A stretch of DNA of 64,000 nucleotides from an uncultured Roseburia sp. (GCA_910587865.1 CAJUNX010000011.1:25553-89552), one strand, 5' to 3'. Shown: positions 7,838-17,185, numbered from the stretch's first letter. Made by a program: numbers and translations. Notes: generated from the letters alone by a model not told the origin.

Positions 7838-9355
7838 TTATCTGCCAATTATTACCGTACAAAGCGTCTTCGCCGGCAGCGTCACATCACACAGATATCC
7901 TTCCATCCGGATTGTCGCCGTAATCTCCTCTGCCCCGTCGTGCAGCAGCACGATTCCGATGCTTTTATCCGGATTCTCCGCAGCCACGACCTCCACGGCC
8001 TTTCCAAAGACACTGCATCCGATCCGGACTGCTCCCGGCCGGATCGTCTCCGCAATCTGGCAGATATAGTGGTAGCTCACCGTCCGCACAAAGCATCCGT
8101 CCTCCGTCGCCACAAGCGGCGCTGCAAATCCTCCCGGCACATGGCGCGGACCTCCGTTCTGATCCACAATCATGTTCCAGTCGATCCAGCCGTTCATCCC
8201 ATGGTTCAGATCTCCGATCATATCGTGCGCATACGCGACGGCGTCCGCGAAATCAACCTCAAGCGGCGTCTTTGACGCAGACGCAGACAGATCGGGCGGC
8301 AGCTCTCCTTTCCGTTCCTCCAGAATCTCCCGCGGCAGCTCATACGCAGCCGTCTTCCCGGGTACGTGAAGCCCGCAGCTCTCTGTATGCAGCAGCGTCT
8401 TATCCGGATATTTATCATGCAGCATCGACAGAGCCGTAAAATGATCTCCGGAATACCAGTGATAGGCAAATCCGCGAATCATCCCCATCGTATCCTCATC
8501 AAGCATCTCTTCCACATGCTCAATCATACGCTCTTTATTGTGGTCCCAGATAAACAGTCCGACACGCTCCGTAAGTCCCGCTTTTTTCAGCTCCGGATAC
8601 AGGAAATCCCGGAGAAATGTCTTCTCCTGTTCCCCGCTCCACACGCAGCTGTCCCAGCTCGTGGCCGCAGCTGCCTCGTTCTGCACGCTCAGCATGGTGA
8701 CCGGTATCCCTTCCTCCAGATACGCCAGGATGAATTTTACCAGGTATCTGGCCCAGGAACCGTAATATTCCGGCTTCAGACGCCCGCCAAAGCATCTGCC
8801 CGGTTTGGAAAAATCTACGTCAGCCGTCATATTTCCATAGACAGCCTTGTCGTTTTCCGAAAGCTCCGGCGGTGTCTTCCATGCAGCCGGCGGAGACCAT
8901 GGGCTTAACAGCACGGAAAGATTCTCCCCCGCCAGTTCTTTTACCTCTTTCATGACCGGCAGGATATACTTCCTGTCCCGTGCAATCGAAAACGTCTCAA
9001 GCATCGGATCCGCAATCGGGTCTGCAACCGCCTGATATTCCTCAAGAGAGTAATCACAGCTGTCAATCGGAATCCTGACATACCGGGCATTTACCCCGTC
9101 TGCGCCAAACCAGCAGGAAAGCGCTTCTCTCCGCTTTTCCGGCGTCATCTTCGCCAAAAGATAACACGCCGTCTCTGTCATGGCACATCCGTACCCCGTC
9201 ATCTCCTGATACCGGAATGCCGGATAAATCCCGACGACATTCGATTCCTTCATTCTGCCCAGTCCGGATTCATCCGCAAAGCACAGATCGTTTCTGGTCT
9301 TTATAACCCTGCCGTCCGACACGTCAAAGGCTATTGTGGTCTGTACTGCATTCAT
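7838..9355 (-). CDS. Glycoside hydrolase family 30 (glucosylceramidase-like)
   Basis: A 505-residue retaining glycosidase of GH30. The fold markers are a (beta/alpha)8 barrel with acid/base Glu227 in VQNE and nucleophile Glu325 in LLHTESCG, then a C-terminal beta domain. There is no signal peptide, so it probably works in the cytoplasm on an imported glycoside. I start at the ATG at 9355 (MNAVQTTIAF), preceded by GGAGG; the frame extends upstream only by reading through tRNA-Tyr. The locus also has a GPH sugar symporter and an AraC regulator. Substrate (beta-glucoside, glucuronide or xyloside) cannot be told from sequence alone. Confidence 0.9.
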   Translation of the reverse strand: MNAVQTTIAFDVSDGRVIKTRNDLCFADESGLGRMKESNVVGIYPAFRYQEMTGYGCAMTETACYLLAKMTPEKRREALSCWFGADGVNARYVRIPIDSCDYSLEEYQAVADPIADPMLETFSIARDRKYILPVMKEVKELAGENLSVLLSPWSPPAAWKTPPELSENDKAVYGNMTADVDFSKPGRCFGGRLKPEYYGSWARYLVKFILAYLEEGIPVTMLSVQNEAAAATSWDSCVWSGEQEKTFLRDFLYPELKKAGLTERVGLFIWDHNKERMIEHVEEMLDEDTMGMIRGFAYHWYSGDHFTALSMLHDKYPDKTLLHTESCGLHVPGKTAAYELPREILEERKGELPPDLSASASKTPLEVDFADAVAYAHDMIGDLNHGMNGWIDWNMIVDQNGGPRHVPGGFAAPLVATEDGCFVRTVSYHYICQIAETIRPGAVRIGCSVFGKAVEVVAAENPDKSIGIVLLHDGAEEITATIRMEGYLCDVTLPAKTLCTVIIGR

Positions 9356-9388
9356 TTCATCCTCCCCCTCCCCCAAAAAATAGTTCTT

Positions 9389-9484
9389 AAAAAAAAAGAG
9401 TATTGCCACCTGTAACCAGACGCCTGCACGGTTCCTCCGCTCACCCATAATCTGCGGAAGAATTAGTCTCTGTCGGGCAATACT
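9389..9484 (-). terminator. Structured terminator/leader RNA between tRNA-Tyr and the GH30 gene
   Basis: On the minus strand, AGTATTGCC (9484-9476) pairs perfectly with GGCAATACT (9407-9399) and is followed by nine T. The 68-base loop holds a second stem, TTCTTCCGC (9462-9454) with GCGGAGGAA (9440-9432), one G-U pair. It begins four bases after the tRNA-Tyr 3' end and ends 34 bases before the GH30 start. A terminator for the tRNA is the simplest reading; a leader or riboswitch for GH30 is possible. Confidence 0.6.
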
Positions 9485-9487
9485 TAA

Positions 9488-9569
9488 TGGGCAGAGGTGG
9501 ATTCGAACCACCGAAGCAATTTGCAGCAGATTTACAGTCTGTCCCCTTTGGCCACTCGGGAATCTGCCC
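9488..9569 (-). tRNA. tRNA-Tyr (GTA)
   Basis: Class II tRNA of 82 bases with a long variable arm. The acceptor GGGCAGA pairs with TCTGCCC, the anticodon is GTA in the loop CTGTAAA, and the T arm reads GGTTCGAATCC. CCA is not encoded. It has its own promoter at 9599 and is followed by the structured terminator. Confidence 0.97.
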
Positions 9570-9598
9570 ATGTATCAGAAGTTTCCTGATATTTTTTG

Positions 9599-9627
9599 AT
9601 TATAACACACTCCTGCCAGATACGCAA
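9599..9627 (-). promoter_or_regulatory. Promoter of tRNA-Tyr
   Basis: -35 TTGCGT (9622-9627), 17-bp spacer, -10 TATAAT (9599-9604). The tRNA begins 29 bases after the -10. Confidence 0.7.
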
Positions 9628-9665
9628 GTATGAAATGATCATTCTTTCGAAACGCGGCATCATCG

Positions 9666-9707
9666 AAAATATAAAACGATCCCGGCGCCGTTTCCGGCGC
9701 CGGGATC
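9666..9707 (-). terminator. Terminator of the symporter/TM2 operon
   Basis: Perfect 13-bp stem GATCCCGGCGCCG / CGGCGCCGGGATC with a four-base loop; on the minus strand it is followed by GTTTTATATTTT. It lies 48 bases after the TM2 gene. Confidence 0.75.
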
Positions 9708-9754
9708 CGTGGGGATTTCCAAAATCTCTATTGATGTCGTAAGCAGTGATATGT

Positions 9755-10129
9755 CTAAATCAGAATGCATCCGTTCTCATCCGGCTTCATGGGCAGCGCA
9801 ATCAGAAAATCCACCATCGCCATCGCAATCGGGAATCCGCTCCAGCAGAGCGCAAGATACAAAATACCAAGAATCCAGCGTCTCTCATAAAACCGGTGCC
9901 CTCCGCACCATCCGGTAAGCACACACAGCCACAGATATTTCTTCCGGCTGACCTCGTGCAGCACACGGGCATCTTTCCACTCGTAATAACGATCGCCGAG
10001 CTTCTGCCACCACGGAATCTTTTCCTCGATCCCGTATGCGCGTTTTGTTTCCCGCAGTTCATCCTCGACTCTTGCCAGTTCCGCGACATTAAAGCGCTCC
10101 ACGTCTTTTCTGGCTTTTTTCTCCGCCAT
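9755..10129 (-). CDS. TM2-domain membrane protein
   Basis: A 124-residue protein with a charged, helical N-terminal half (about 1-65) and a C-terminal TM2 domain: a KKYLWLCVLTGWCGGHRFY motif and two membrane helices (about 66-118). TM2 proteins are widespread and mostly uncharacterised. I start at the second Met (10129), ten bases after AAGGAG; the Met at 10138 lies only one base after that site. It begins 21 bases after the symporter stop, so they are likely cotranscribed. Confidence 0.8.
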   Translation of the reverse strand: MAEKKARKDVERFNVAELARVEDELRETKRAYGIEEKIPWWQKLGDRYYEWKDARVLHEVSRKKYLWLCVLTGWCGGHRFYERRWILGILYLALCWSGFPIAMAMVDFLIALPMKPDENGCILI

Positions 10130-10150
10130 CAGATACATTCTCCTTCCACA

Positions 10151-11635
10151 CTATGCCCCGGCCTGAGCCTTTGCTTTGATCGCTGCGATCTCATCCTGAA
10201 TTTCCGCCATCTTCTCTTTTGTCAGCGGATAGAACTTCATGGCAATCAGATTACAGATCCATCCAACCATCGGCGCACCGATAAAGCAGATCATCGTCAC
10301 CCAGAAAATACCGCTCGAATACGGTGTATCCTGTGTCGGCTGCTCGGTCTTAAAGCCGATCGCCGCGATCATCAGCGATACAAACGTTCCTGCCAAAGAA
10401 GAGATCATCTTGTCGACAAAACTGAACAATGTTCCCATCAGACCCGGCACATACTTACCGGAACGATATACCTCGTAATCCGCACAGTCTGCCGTCATCG
10501 GGATAACGATATTTCCGGACATATTACTGAATCCGCTTACACCAAGCCATAAAATAACGAAAGCAACTGTGAAGAACGAAATATTGGTAAAGCTGTAGGT
10601 TGTCGGATCACCGAACAGGAACAGGAAGAAGCACAGTGTTGCACTTATCATTGCTCCGTATGTACCGATCAGAAGAGCAGCCTTCTGTCCCATCTTTCTT
10701 GCGACAAAGTTCATTAAGATCAGTGTGAAAACCACCGTCGGGATGGTGACAAACGCACTGGTCGCTCCGTACATGGAATAATCGCCCATGATAATACCGA
10801 ACATCATAACGTAGATGACGGAATTACTTCTCATTGACATGGACAGCTTATCGGAAGATGCAGATACCACAAGCATCTGAATCGCACGATTGCTCTTTAA
10901 CACTTCCCAGTAATCCCGAAAACGAATCCTTACCACAACACCGGTTCCATAGTACTCCAGTCTGTCCTTGCGCCACAGTCCGATAATGGCAAGAACTGCA
11001 AACAGGCCGGACACAGGAGCGAGCATTGCCCACAGAGCGATAAAGAAATTCGGATCAGCAAATGCCTGCGCTCCACCGAATCTCGGCATCAGGACATTCG
11101 TCACAACCACCGGAAGCAATGCAAAGATAAGGGAATTGTATACCGTATCAAACATTGCGAAGATCGGTCTCTGGGCCGGATCATTTGTCAGACAGGTCTG
11201 GGCCGACTTCGTGACCACGCACTGGCAGGTATATCCGATGATGTAAAGCATATACATCACGATGTAGAACGGGAATCTCGCTGCCTGCGGGAGATGCGGC
11301 GTCACAATGTAAATAATACCGCTCGTAGCCAGCAGGATCACGTTACCAATCACGATAAACGGCCGGTTCTTACCGAACTTCGTGTTCGTCTTGTCGACAA
11401 TGTACCCGATAATCGGATCCGTGACACCGTCCCACATTCTCATGATCGTGGTGATTGATCCGGCCAGCACCACGCCGACACCCACGATACCTGTCAGGAA
11501 ATAAGATATATACATGAATATCATCATGTATATATTGGTTGATGTGTTGTTCAGAGCATAAAACCCGATCTCCCAGATTTTGGCGCGATGAATCGAGTTG
11601 TCAGCTCCTCTGTTACCTGCATTTTTTGTTCCCAT
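10151..11635 (-). CDS. GPH-family sugar:cation symporter (MFS)
   Basis: A 494-residue secondary transporter with about 12 membrane helices. It has the glycoside-pentoside-hexuronide family signature near the end of helix 2 and the following loop (RMWDGVTDPIIGYIVDKT, then KFGKNRPFIVIG). Such carriers import di- and monosaccharide glycosides with Na+ or H+. Its neighbours are a cytoplasmic GH30 glycosidase downstream and an AraC regulator upstream, which together make a small uptake-and-cleavage locus. SD AAGGAGA precedes the ATG. Substrate not determinable. Confidence 0.93.
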   Translation of the reverse strand: MGTKNAGNRGADNSIHRAKIWEIGFYALNNTSTNIYMMIFMYISYFLTGIVGVGVVLAGSITTIMRMWDGVTDPIIGYIVDKTNTKFGKNRPFIVIGNVILLATSGIIYIVTPHLPQAARFPFYIVMYMLYIIGYTCQCVVTKSAQTCLTNDPAQRPIFAMFDTVYNSLIFALLPVVVTNVLMPRFGGAQAFADPNFFIALWAMLAPVSGLFAVLAIIGLWRKDRLEYYGTGVVVRIRFRDYWEVLKSNRAIQMLVVSASSDKLSMSMRSNSVIYVMMFGIIMGDYSMYGATSAFVTIPTVVFTLILMNFVARKMGQKAALLIGTYGAMISATLCFFLFLFGDPTTYSFTNISFFTVAFVILWLGVSGFSNMSGNIVIPMTADCADYEVYRSGKYVPGLMGTLFSFVDKMISSLAGTFVSLMIAAIGFKTEQPTQDTPYSSGIFWVTMICFIGAPMVGWICNLIAMKFYPLTKEKMAEIQDEIAAIKAKAQAGA

Positions 11636-11674
11636 ACATTATTCTCCTTTGGTTCTGATTTACCCCACTGATTT

Positions 11675-11680
11675 ATTATA
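11675..11680 (-). promoter_or_regulatory. -10 element before the symporter gene
   Basis: A perfect TATAAT lies 40 bases before the symporter start, but no good -35 is present at 16-18 bp. A weak -35 fits activator-dependent transcription, for example by the adjacent AraC-type regulator (inference). Confidence 0.45.
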
Positions 11681-11747
11681 TCATGAAGCGTTCCTTCCCA
11701 TGAGTTCAATTTTTTGCAAATGGGGGAAATCTATTGGTTTTTCGCCT

Positions 11748-12965
11748 TCAGTACGACACCCAGCGCGGCTGTCTGGCATATTCCGCAGGCGTCTTTCCGG
11801 TAATTTTTTTAAACAGTTTCCGGAAATAATTCACATCACAGATTCCGCATTCCGTCGCAATCTGCTGCACCTGCAGATCCGTGGAATCCAAAAGCAGGAT
11901 CGCATACCGGATCCTCTGGCGGCTGACGTAATCCGTCAGCGTCATCCCCATCTCCTTTCGAAAGAGGGTGGAGAGATAACTGGCGTTTACCGTGTACTTT
12001 GCGGCCAGCCATTTCAGCGAAAGGTCCTCTGACAGATTCCGGTTGATATGGCTGACCACCCGCTGCACAACCGGCGAATGTCCCAGCAGAGAATAGTTGC
12101 GCACCAAAAGACAGTAACTCTTCACCATCTCCGTCATAAGCTTCATCCACTCTCTCCCCGAGCTGACCGTCTCCGTGCTGACGGCAAACCGTCTGGAGAG
12201 ATCATCCACATACACCGGATGCACCCCGCCCGATTCCGCCGCCTTCCTGCAGAGCGTATTGCAGGAAATCAGTACGTTTCTCATATCGCGGATCGGATCC
12301 TTGTAGCGCGGTGCAAGCTGGTATTTCCCGATCAGATTCAGCTGCCGCAGCGCTTCCTCGGTGTTCCCTTTCTGTACCGCCTCAAGCAGCTTCGCCTCCA
12401 CTCCGTACCGCTGCTCGATGAACTTGTGCGACAGCGCATTTTCCTGCGCATCCTGAAGGTCCCTGCGGTCCGGCATCATCTGCCTGACATACTCGGTCCG
12501 AACCGTCCGGCCGCTGTACAAAAAGCCGGCCGCCATCATGCACAATTCCCGCAGGACGCTGATATTCACATCCGAGGGCACCGCATTGCTGTATTCCCGG
12601 ATATCCGCCGCGTATTCTTCCGGCACACCGGCCTGCGTCATCAGGGTCCGGACTTTCGACTCGTCCAGCCTGCCGTCCCGATACGGTCCTAAGATCAGAT
12701 ATTCCCCGTATCCGCGTTCCTTTTCCGGAATCCGTATCTGACAGTACTCCATCTCAAAGTAATCTGTCACGAAGTATACGACCCCTTCCTGACACAGACA
12801 GCAGATTTCTTTTCTCCAGCGATCCACCTCCTCTCTTCCAAACACCATACGGCGGATCCCCATGTCAAAATCCGCCGGTTCCGATATCGTCTCCCCCACG
12901 ACAGTCAGACCGATATTGGCACATCTGACCATCTTCTGCAGCATTTCCATAAAATCAATCTGCAT
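11748..12965 (-). CDS. AraC-family transcriptional regulator of the sugar locus
   Basis: A 405-residue regulator. The N-terminal half (about 1-165) is a sensor of the type common in Lachnospiraceae AraC proteins, with no cupin motif that I can recognise. The C-terminal 100 residues are a double helix-turn-helix (LSLKWLAAKYTVNASYLSTL and VQQIATECGICDVNYFRKLF, then KKITGKTPAEYA). SD AAGGAGAGGG precedes the ATG. It sits directly upstream of the symporter in the same direction and probably controls it and GH30. Confidence 0.9.
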   Translation of the reverse strand: MQIDFMEMLQKMVRCANIGLTVVGETISEPADFDMGIRRMVFGREEVDRWRKEICCLCQEGVVYFVTDYFEMEYCQIRIPEKERGYGEYLILGPYRDGRLDESKVRTLMTQAGVPEEYAADIREYSNAVPSDVNISVLRELCMMAAGFLYSGRTVRTEYVRQMMPDRRDLQDAQENALSHKFIEQRYGVEAKLLEAVQKGNTEEALRQLNLIGKYQLAPRYKDPIRDMRNVLISCNTLCRKAAESGGVHPVYVDDLSRRFAVSTETVSSGREWMKLMTEMVKSYCLLVRNYSLLGHSPVVQRVVSHINRNLSEDLSLKWLAAKYTVNASYLSTLFRKEMGMTLTDYVSRQRIRYAILLLDSTDLQVQQIATECGICDVNYFRKLFKKITGKTPAEYARQPRWVSY

Positions 12966-13053
12966 ATTACCCTCTCCTTCTCTATAAACCTTATTATACT
13001 ACAGAAGGATATATTATGGAATAAAAATCTTAACAGAGCGGAAACAAAAAGAC

Positions 13054-13088
13054 AAAAAAAAGACAGCCTGTCGATCTGCTGTCTTTTT
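13054..13088 (-). terminator. Terminator of ftsH
   Basis: 11-bp stem AAAAAGACAGC / GCTGTCTTTTT with a ten-base loop; on the minus strand it runs into eight T. It also has five T on the plus strand. Confidence 0.8.
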
Positions 13089-13099
13089 AGGAGAAGGTA

Positions 13100-13124
13100 T
13101 TTTTACTATGGGGTATAGTAAAAA
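13100..13124. repeat. Perfect AT-rich hairpin downstream of ftsH
   Basis: TTTTTACTAT (13100-13109) pairs perfectly with ATAGTAAAAA (13115-13124) around GGGGT. It lies between the ftsH stop and the terminator at 13054. Role unknown. Confidence 0.6.
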
Positions 13125-13227
13125 CAATATATAATGTATTGGGGGGTACTCAATTATAATAGCACGACTCTCAAAATAAGTGTGCACAAAATTCACAAAA
13201 TTTCAAAAGAAAAATTGTGAAAAAATT

Positions 13228-15072
13228 CTAAATACCGTACAATCCCTGTTCAAACAGTTCCTCAAACTCCTTCTGCCCGATCTTTTCCTTCTCGAGCAGA
13301 AGCTCGGCACATGCCTCTAAGACACTGCGGTTCTCGGCGATCATCGTCTTTGCCTTCACATAGCACTCATCGATAATCCTCTTGATCTCCTGATCAATCG
13401 CCGTCGCCACTCCCTCGCCATATCCTCTTGCATGTGCAAGATCGCGGCCGATGAAGACCTCGTCATCCTCATTATCATAGCAGATTAATCCGATATGTTC
13501 GGACATCCCGTACTTCGTCACCATATCCTTCGCCATGCGCGTCGCCTGCCGGATGTCCTGGGAGGCGCCTGTCGTAATATCGTCAAACACGAGCTCCTCC
13601 GCAACGCGTCCGCCCAGCGATACGATGATATCCTGCATCATTTTTCCTTTGGTATTAAACATCTCGTCCCGCTCCGGCAGCGGCATCGTATAACCGGCCG
13701 CGCCGTTTCCGGTCGGTATGATGGAGACCGTATACACCGGCCCGACATCCGGCAGCAGATGAAACAGGATGGCATGGCCCGATTCATGAAATGCCGTGAT
13801 GCGCTTCTCCTTCTCGGAAATCACCCTGCTCTTCTTCTCCGCGCCGATCCCGACCTTCACGAACGATCTGCGGATATCCGCCTGCATGATAAAAGAGCGG
13901 TCCTCACGCGCCGCGACAATCGCGGCCTCATTCAGCAGGTTCTCAAGATCCGCACCGGTAAATCCGGCTGTGGTCTGCGCGATCTGCTTTAAGTCCACAT
14001 CGTCCCCGAGCGGCTTGTTCTTCGCGTGCACTTTCAGAATCTCCTCCCTGCCGCCGACATCCGGACGACCCACGTGCACCTTCCGGTCAAAGCGGCCCGG
14101 GCGCATGATCGCGGGATCCAGAATATCCACGCGGTTCGTCGCCGCCATCACGATAATCCCCTCGTTCATGCCGAATCCGTCCATCTCGACCAGCATCTGA
14201 TTTAAGGTCTGCTCCCGCTCGTCGTGTCCGCCGCCCATGCCGGTGCCCCGTCTCCTTGCCACCGCATCAATCTCATCGATAAATACGATACAGGGTGCGT
14301 TGCGCTTTGCCTCTTCGAACAGATCCCTCACTCTTGAAGCGCCGACACCGACAAACATTTCCACAAAATCGGAACCCGAGATGCTGAAAAACGGCACGCC
14401 GGCCTCCCCGGCGATCGCCTTCGCAAGCAGTGTTTTTCCGGTTCCGGGCGGTCCCACGAGAAGCACGCCCTTCGGGATCCTCGCCCCGAGCTTTGTGTAC
14501 TTCTTCGGCGCCCGCAGGAAGTCCACGATCTCCTCTAACTCCTCTTTTTCCTCCTTCAGACCTGCCACACCCGCGAAGGTCACGCGCTTCTCCGGATCAT
14601 CCACCATCATCCGCGCACGGCTTTTTCCGAAATTCATCATCCGGCTGCCGCTGCCCGAATTCACGGCCGCCTGATTCGTCATAATGATAAAAAAGATAAA
14701 CAGCGCGGCAAAGATGATCAGGTACGGAAGCAGCGTGAAAATCCAGCTCTCCTCCGGCGGATTCTCCACCGTGTAGGAGCGGAACTGCTGCTCCCGCAGA
14801 TATGATTCGATCTCACTGACATCGTTTACCGCCAGAATCTGTGTCGATGAATCACGGAAGGTAATATAGAGATTACCGGTCGGCACCTCCCCCCGGTTCG
14901 GCACGATCGTAAGCCGCGCGACCGTCTCGTCCTCAATCGCGGTTTCAAACTGTGCCCTTGTATAATTGTTTGTCGCTGTGTTGCCGTCCATCCAGTACCA
15001 GATACCGACAACCGCCAGTATCAGCAGCAGATAGATGCCAAATCCCCTGTAACTGCTTTTCTTATTATTCAA
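13228..15072 (-). CDS. ftsH: ATP-dependent zinc metalloprotease FtsH
   Basis: A 614-residue membrane AAA+ protease that degrades misassembled membrane and regulatory proteins. Seen: helix 1 (about 12-28), an extracytoplasmic domain, helix 2 (about 113-132), Walker A GPPGTGKT (207-214), Walker B IVFIDEIDA (262-270), the second region of homology with RPGRFDRKV, and the zinc site HESGH (429-433). The family more often has HEAGH; the zinc ligands are kept. It follows hpt by 12 bases, the conserved tilS-hpt-ftsH order of Firmicutes. Confidence 0.98.
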   Translation of the reverse strand: MNNKKSSYRGFGIYLLLILAVVGIWYWMDGNTATNNYTRAQFETAIEDETVARLTIVPNRGEVPTGNLYITFRDSSTQILAVNDVSEIESYLREQQFRSYTVENPPEESWIFTLLPYLIIFAALFIFFIIMTNQAAVNSGSGSRMMNFGKSRARMMVDDPEKRVTFAGVAGLKEEKEELEEIVDFLRAPKKYTKLGARIPKGVLLVGPPGTGKTLLAKAIAGEAGVPFFSISGSDFVEMFVGVGASRVRDLFEEAKRNAPCIVFIDEIDAVARRRGTGMGGGHDEREQTLNQMLVEMDGFGMNEGIIVMAATNRVDILDPAIMRPGRFDRKVHVGRPDVGGREEILKVHAKNKPLGDDVDLKQIAQTTAGFTGADLENLLNEAAIVAAREDRSFIMQADIRRSFVKVGIGAEKKSRVISEKEKRITAFHESGHAILFHLLPDVGPVYTVSIIPTGNGAAGYTMPLPERDEMFNTKGKMMQDIIVSLGGRVAEELVFDDITTGASQDIRQATRMAKDMVTKYGMSEHIGLICYDNEDDEVFIGRDLAHARGYGEGVATAIDQEIKRIIDECYVKAKTMIAENRSVLEACAELLLEKEKIGQKEFEELFEQGLYGI

Positions 15073-15084
15073 CCTGATTCTCCT

Positions 15085-15615
15085 TTAGTCTTCTATCTCG
15101 GCAAATCCAATATAAGGAAGATTCCGGTATCTCTGGTCATAGTCAAGACCGTATCCCACCACAAACCGGTCCGGTATCTCAAATCCCACAAAGTCCACCG
15201 CCACATCCACCACCCTGCGGTCCGGTTTGTCCAGCAGAGTGCACAGCCTTAAGCTCTTTGGCTTTCTCGTCTTAAGATTCTCCAGAAGATAGCTCAGGGT
15301 TCTCCCCGAATCGATGATGTCCTCAACCACAAGGACGTTCCGGTTCTCGATGCTGCTCCCCAGATCCTGAACGATGCGGACGACGCCGCTCGACGTGACT
15401 CCGGCCCCGTAGCTTGAGACCGACATGAATTCCAGCTCGACCGGCGATGTGATGCGCTTTGCAAGTTCACATGTAAAAAACACCGATCCCTTCAGAATAC
15501 AGATCAGGCACACGGCCTCGTCGCCGTAGATTCTGCTGATCTCCTCTCCCATCTCCCTGATCCGTCCGTTCACCTGTTCTTCCGTGAGATACGCCGAAAT
15601 CTCCTTAATCTTCAT
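15085..15615 (-). CDS. hpt: Hypoxanthine phosphoribosyltransferase
   Basis: A 176-residue purine salvage enzyme (hypoxanthine/guanine + PRPP to IMP/GMP). The PRPP loop VVEDIIDSGRTL (96-107) and the LKGSVFF motif (41-47) are present, and the length is normal. Start at 15615: GGAGG lies six bases upstream, and the ATG overlaps the last 11 bases of tilS. Translational coupling of tilS and hpt is likely. A Met at 15630 precedes the SD and is not favoured. Confidence 0.96.
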   Translation of the reverse strand: MKIKEISAYLTEEQVNGRIREMGEEISRIYGDEAVCLICILKGSVFFTCELAKRITSPVELEFMSVSSYGAGVTSSGVVRIVQDLGSSIENRNVLVVEDIIDSGRTLSYLLENLKTRKPKSLRLCTLLDKPDRRVVDVAVDFVGFEIPDRFVVGYGLDYDQRYRNLPYIGFAEIED

Positions 15616-17185
15616 CCTTATCCTCCACATACAGACGCCCTGCGGACGCCGTTCCTCTCTGCTCCATCCGTACTTCCAGTATCCTGTGTGTATCCTGTGA
15701 AATCCTCACATCGGCGCTGATCCGTCTTCCGATCACCCAGAGCACATGCGCGTCCTTTGTCAGAAGCCAGAGACGGCCCCTGTCATCCGCGGGAATCTTT
15801 TCCCCGATCAGATATTTCTTCAGTTTCGTCCTGTGACCTTCCGCGTCAATCGTCAGATAATCGCCGCTTCTTCTTCTCCGAATCAGCAGACTACCGTTTA
15901 TTCTATCATAATCCAGCCATTTCGTATACTTTTTTTTCCCGAAAATATATTTATTCCCGCCGTTTTCCTCCGAAATCAAAAAAATCCGCAGCCGCAGCTG
16001 TGCGTCCGGCAGCAATATGACAACCTCTTCCCCTCGTTCGGCCCGCGCGAGATCCCCCTCTGTGATCCGGTATTCCTCCGCCGTACCCGTGACGGATTCC
16101 GGCCTTTTTTGATACGCTGCAGATCCGACGCGGATTCCGTCGCAGGTCCTGACCGCCGTCACACCGTGCGGCAGTGACAGCCGCTTTCCCTGCGCATGAC
16201 CGAAAAATGCGCAGACGGATTCGATGTGAACGCTCCCCAGATCCCTGCTGCCGCAGGCAGCGCACAGCACGCGCCGCACCAGCGCCTTCTGAAGCACGTG
16301 CGGATACTCCCGGTACGGTTTTTCGCGGATCAGCCACACACGTCCTTCCCCCTGCTCCTCTGTCCGCCGCTCCCCGGAGTTCTCCTCATCCGCACAGCCG
16401 CACACCACGGGAAAAATCCGGTCCGTCTCATGCTCCAGATAATCGGAAAGCTCCGCGAGCATTCCCGCACAGGCTGCAATGTGGGATACCGCCTGCGGAT
16501 TTACCCGTTTCAGCTCCGGCAGCACCTCATGCCGGATCCGGTTTCTGCTGTATTGTGTCTGCGCATTCGTCGCATCCACACAGTACGGCTCGCCCCGGAT
16601 GGCCAGTTCGTCCAGAATCTCCGCGCGCTGCGCAAAAAGCAGGGGCCGGATCACCGTGACTCCCGGATCAAGCTCCCGCCCCGGACGAATCCCGCCAAGC
16701 CCTCTTACGCCGCTCCCCCTCGCCAGCCAGAGCAGCACCGTCTCCGCATTATCATCCGCGTGATGCGCGAGCGCAATCTTAACCCGTCCGCCCGGATACG
16801 CACGCGCCGCACGTTTCAGGCAGTCATACCGCAGCGCACGCGCCGCCTCCTCGGTTCCGGCTTTCTGCCGCGCCGCATATTCCGGCACGGATACGTGAAA
16901 CACCTCACAGGCAATGCCCAGCCGGCTGCAGAGCGCCTCCGTAAAAGCGGCGTCTCTTACGCTCTCCTCCCCCCGGATCCCATGCTCCACGTGAACGGCG
17001 CTTAAGGTGTAACCGGCCCGCTCCTTAAGATCAGAGAGCAGCAGAAGCAGGCACACGGAATCCGCTCCGCCGGAGACCCCGGCAATCACATGATCCCCGG
17101 GTTCTGCCAGCTGTTTTTGCACAAGATAGCGGTACATCCGCTCCTTAAGCCCGGCCCCGTCCGATTCTTCTCTCCTTTGTGTCAT
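15605..17185 (-). CDS. tilS: tRNA(Ile)-lysidine synthase
   Basis: A 526-residue enzyme that converts C34 of tRNA-Ile(CAU) to lysidine so that it reads AUA. The PP-loop SGGADS is at 38-43, followed by the TilS signatures HGIRG and AHHADDNAETVL, and a C-terminal substrate-binding domain with RRRSGDYL. It is somewhat longer than many homologues. The start is uncertain: I use ATG 17185 (AGGAAGG just upstream); ATG 17197 and a frame start inside spoIIE at 17245 are alternatives. It belongs to the spoIIE-tilS-hpt-ftsH order. Confidence 0.93.
   Translation of the reverse strand: MTQRREESDGAGLKERMYRYLVQKQLAEPGDHVIAGVSGGADSVCLLLLLSDLKERAGYTLSAVHVEHGIRGEESVRDAAFTEALCSRLGIACEVFHVSVPEYAARQKAGTEEAARALRYDCLKRAARAYPGGRVKIALAHHADDNAETVLLWLARGSGVRGLGGIRPGRELDPGVTVIRPLLFAQRAEILDELAIRGEPYCVDATNAQTQYSRNRIRHEVLPELKRVNPQAVSHIAACAGMLAELSDYLEHETDRIFPVVCGCADEENSGERRTEEQGEGRVWLIREKPYREYPHVLQKALVRRVLCAACGSRDLGSVHIESVCAFFGHAQGKRLSLPHGVTAVRTCDGIRVGSAAYQKRPESVTGTAEEYRITEGDLARAERGEEVVILLPDAQLRLRIFLISEENGGNKYIFGKKKYTKWLDYDRINGSLLIRRRRSGDYLTIDAEGHRTKLKKYLIGEKIPADDRGRLWLLTKDAHVLWVIGRRISADVRISQDTHRILEVRMEQRGTASAGRLYVEDKDED

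Noticed and set aside
9389..9484. T-box riboswitch before the GH30 gene
   Set aside because: The conserved T-box core with AGGGTGG-N-ACCGCG is absent; kept as an unclassified structured terminator.
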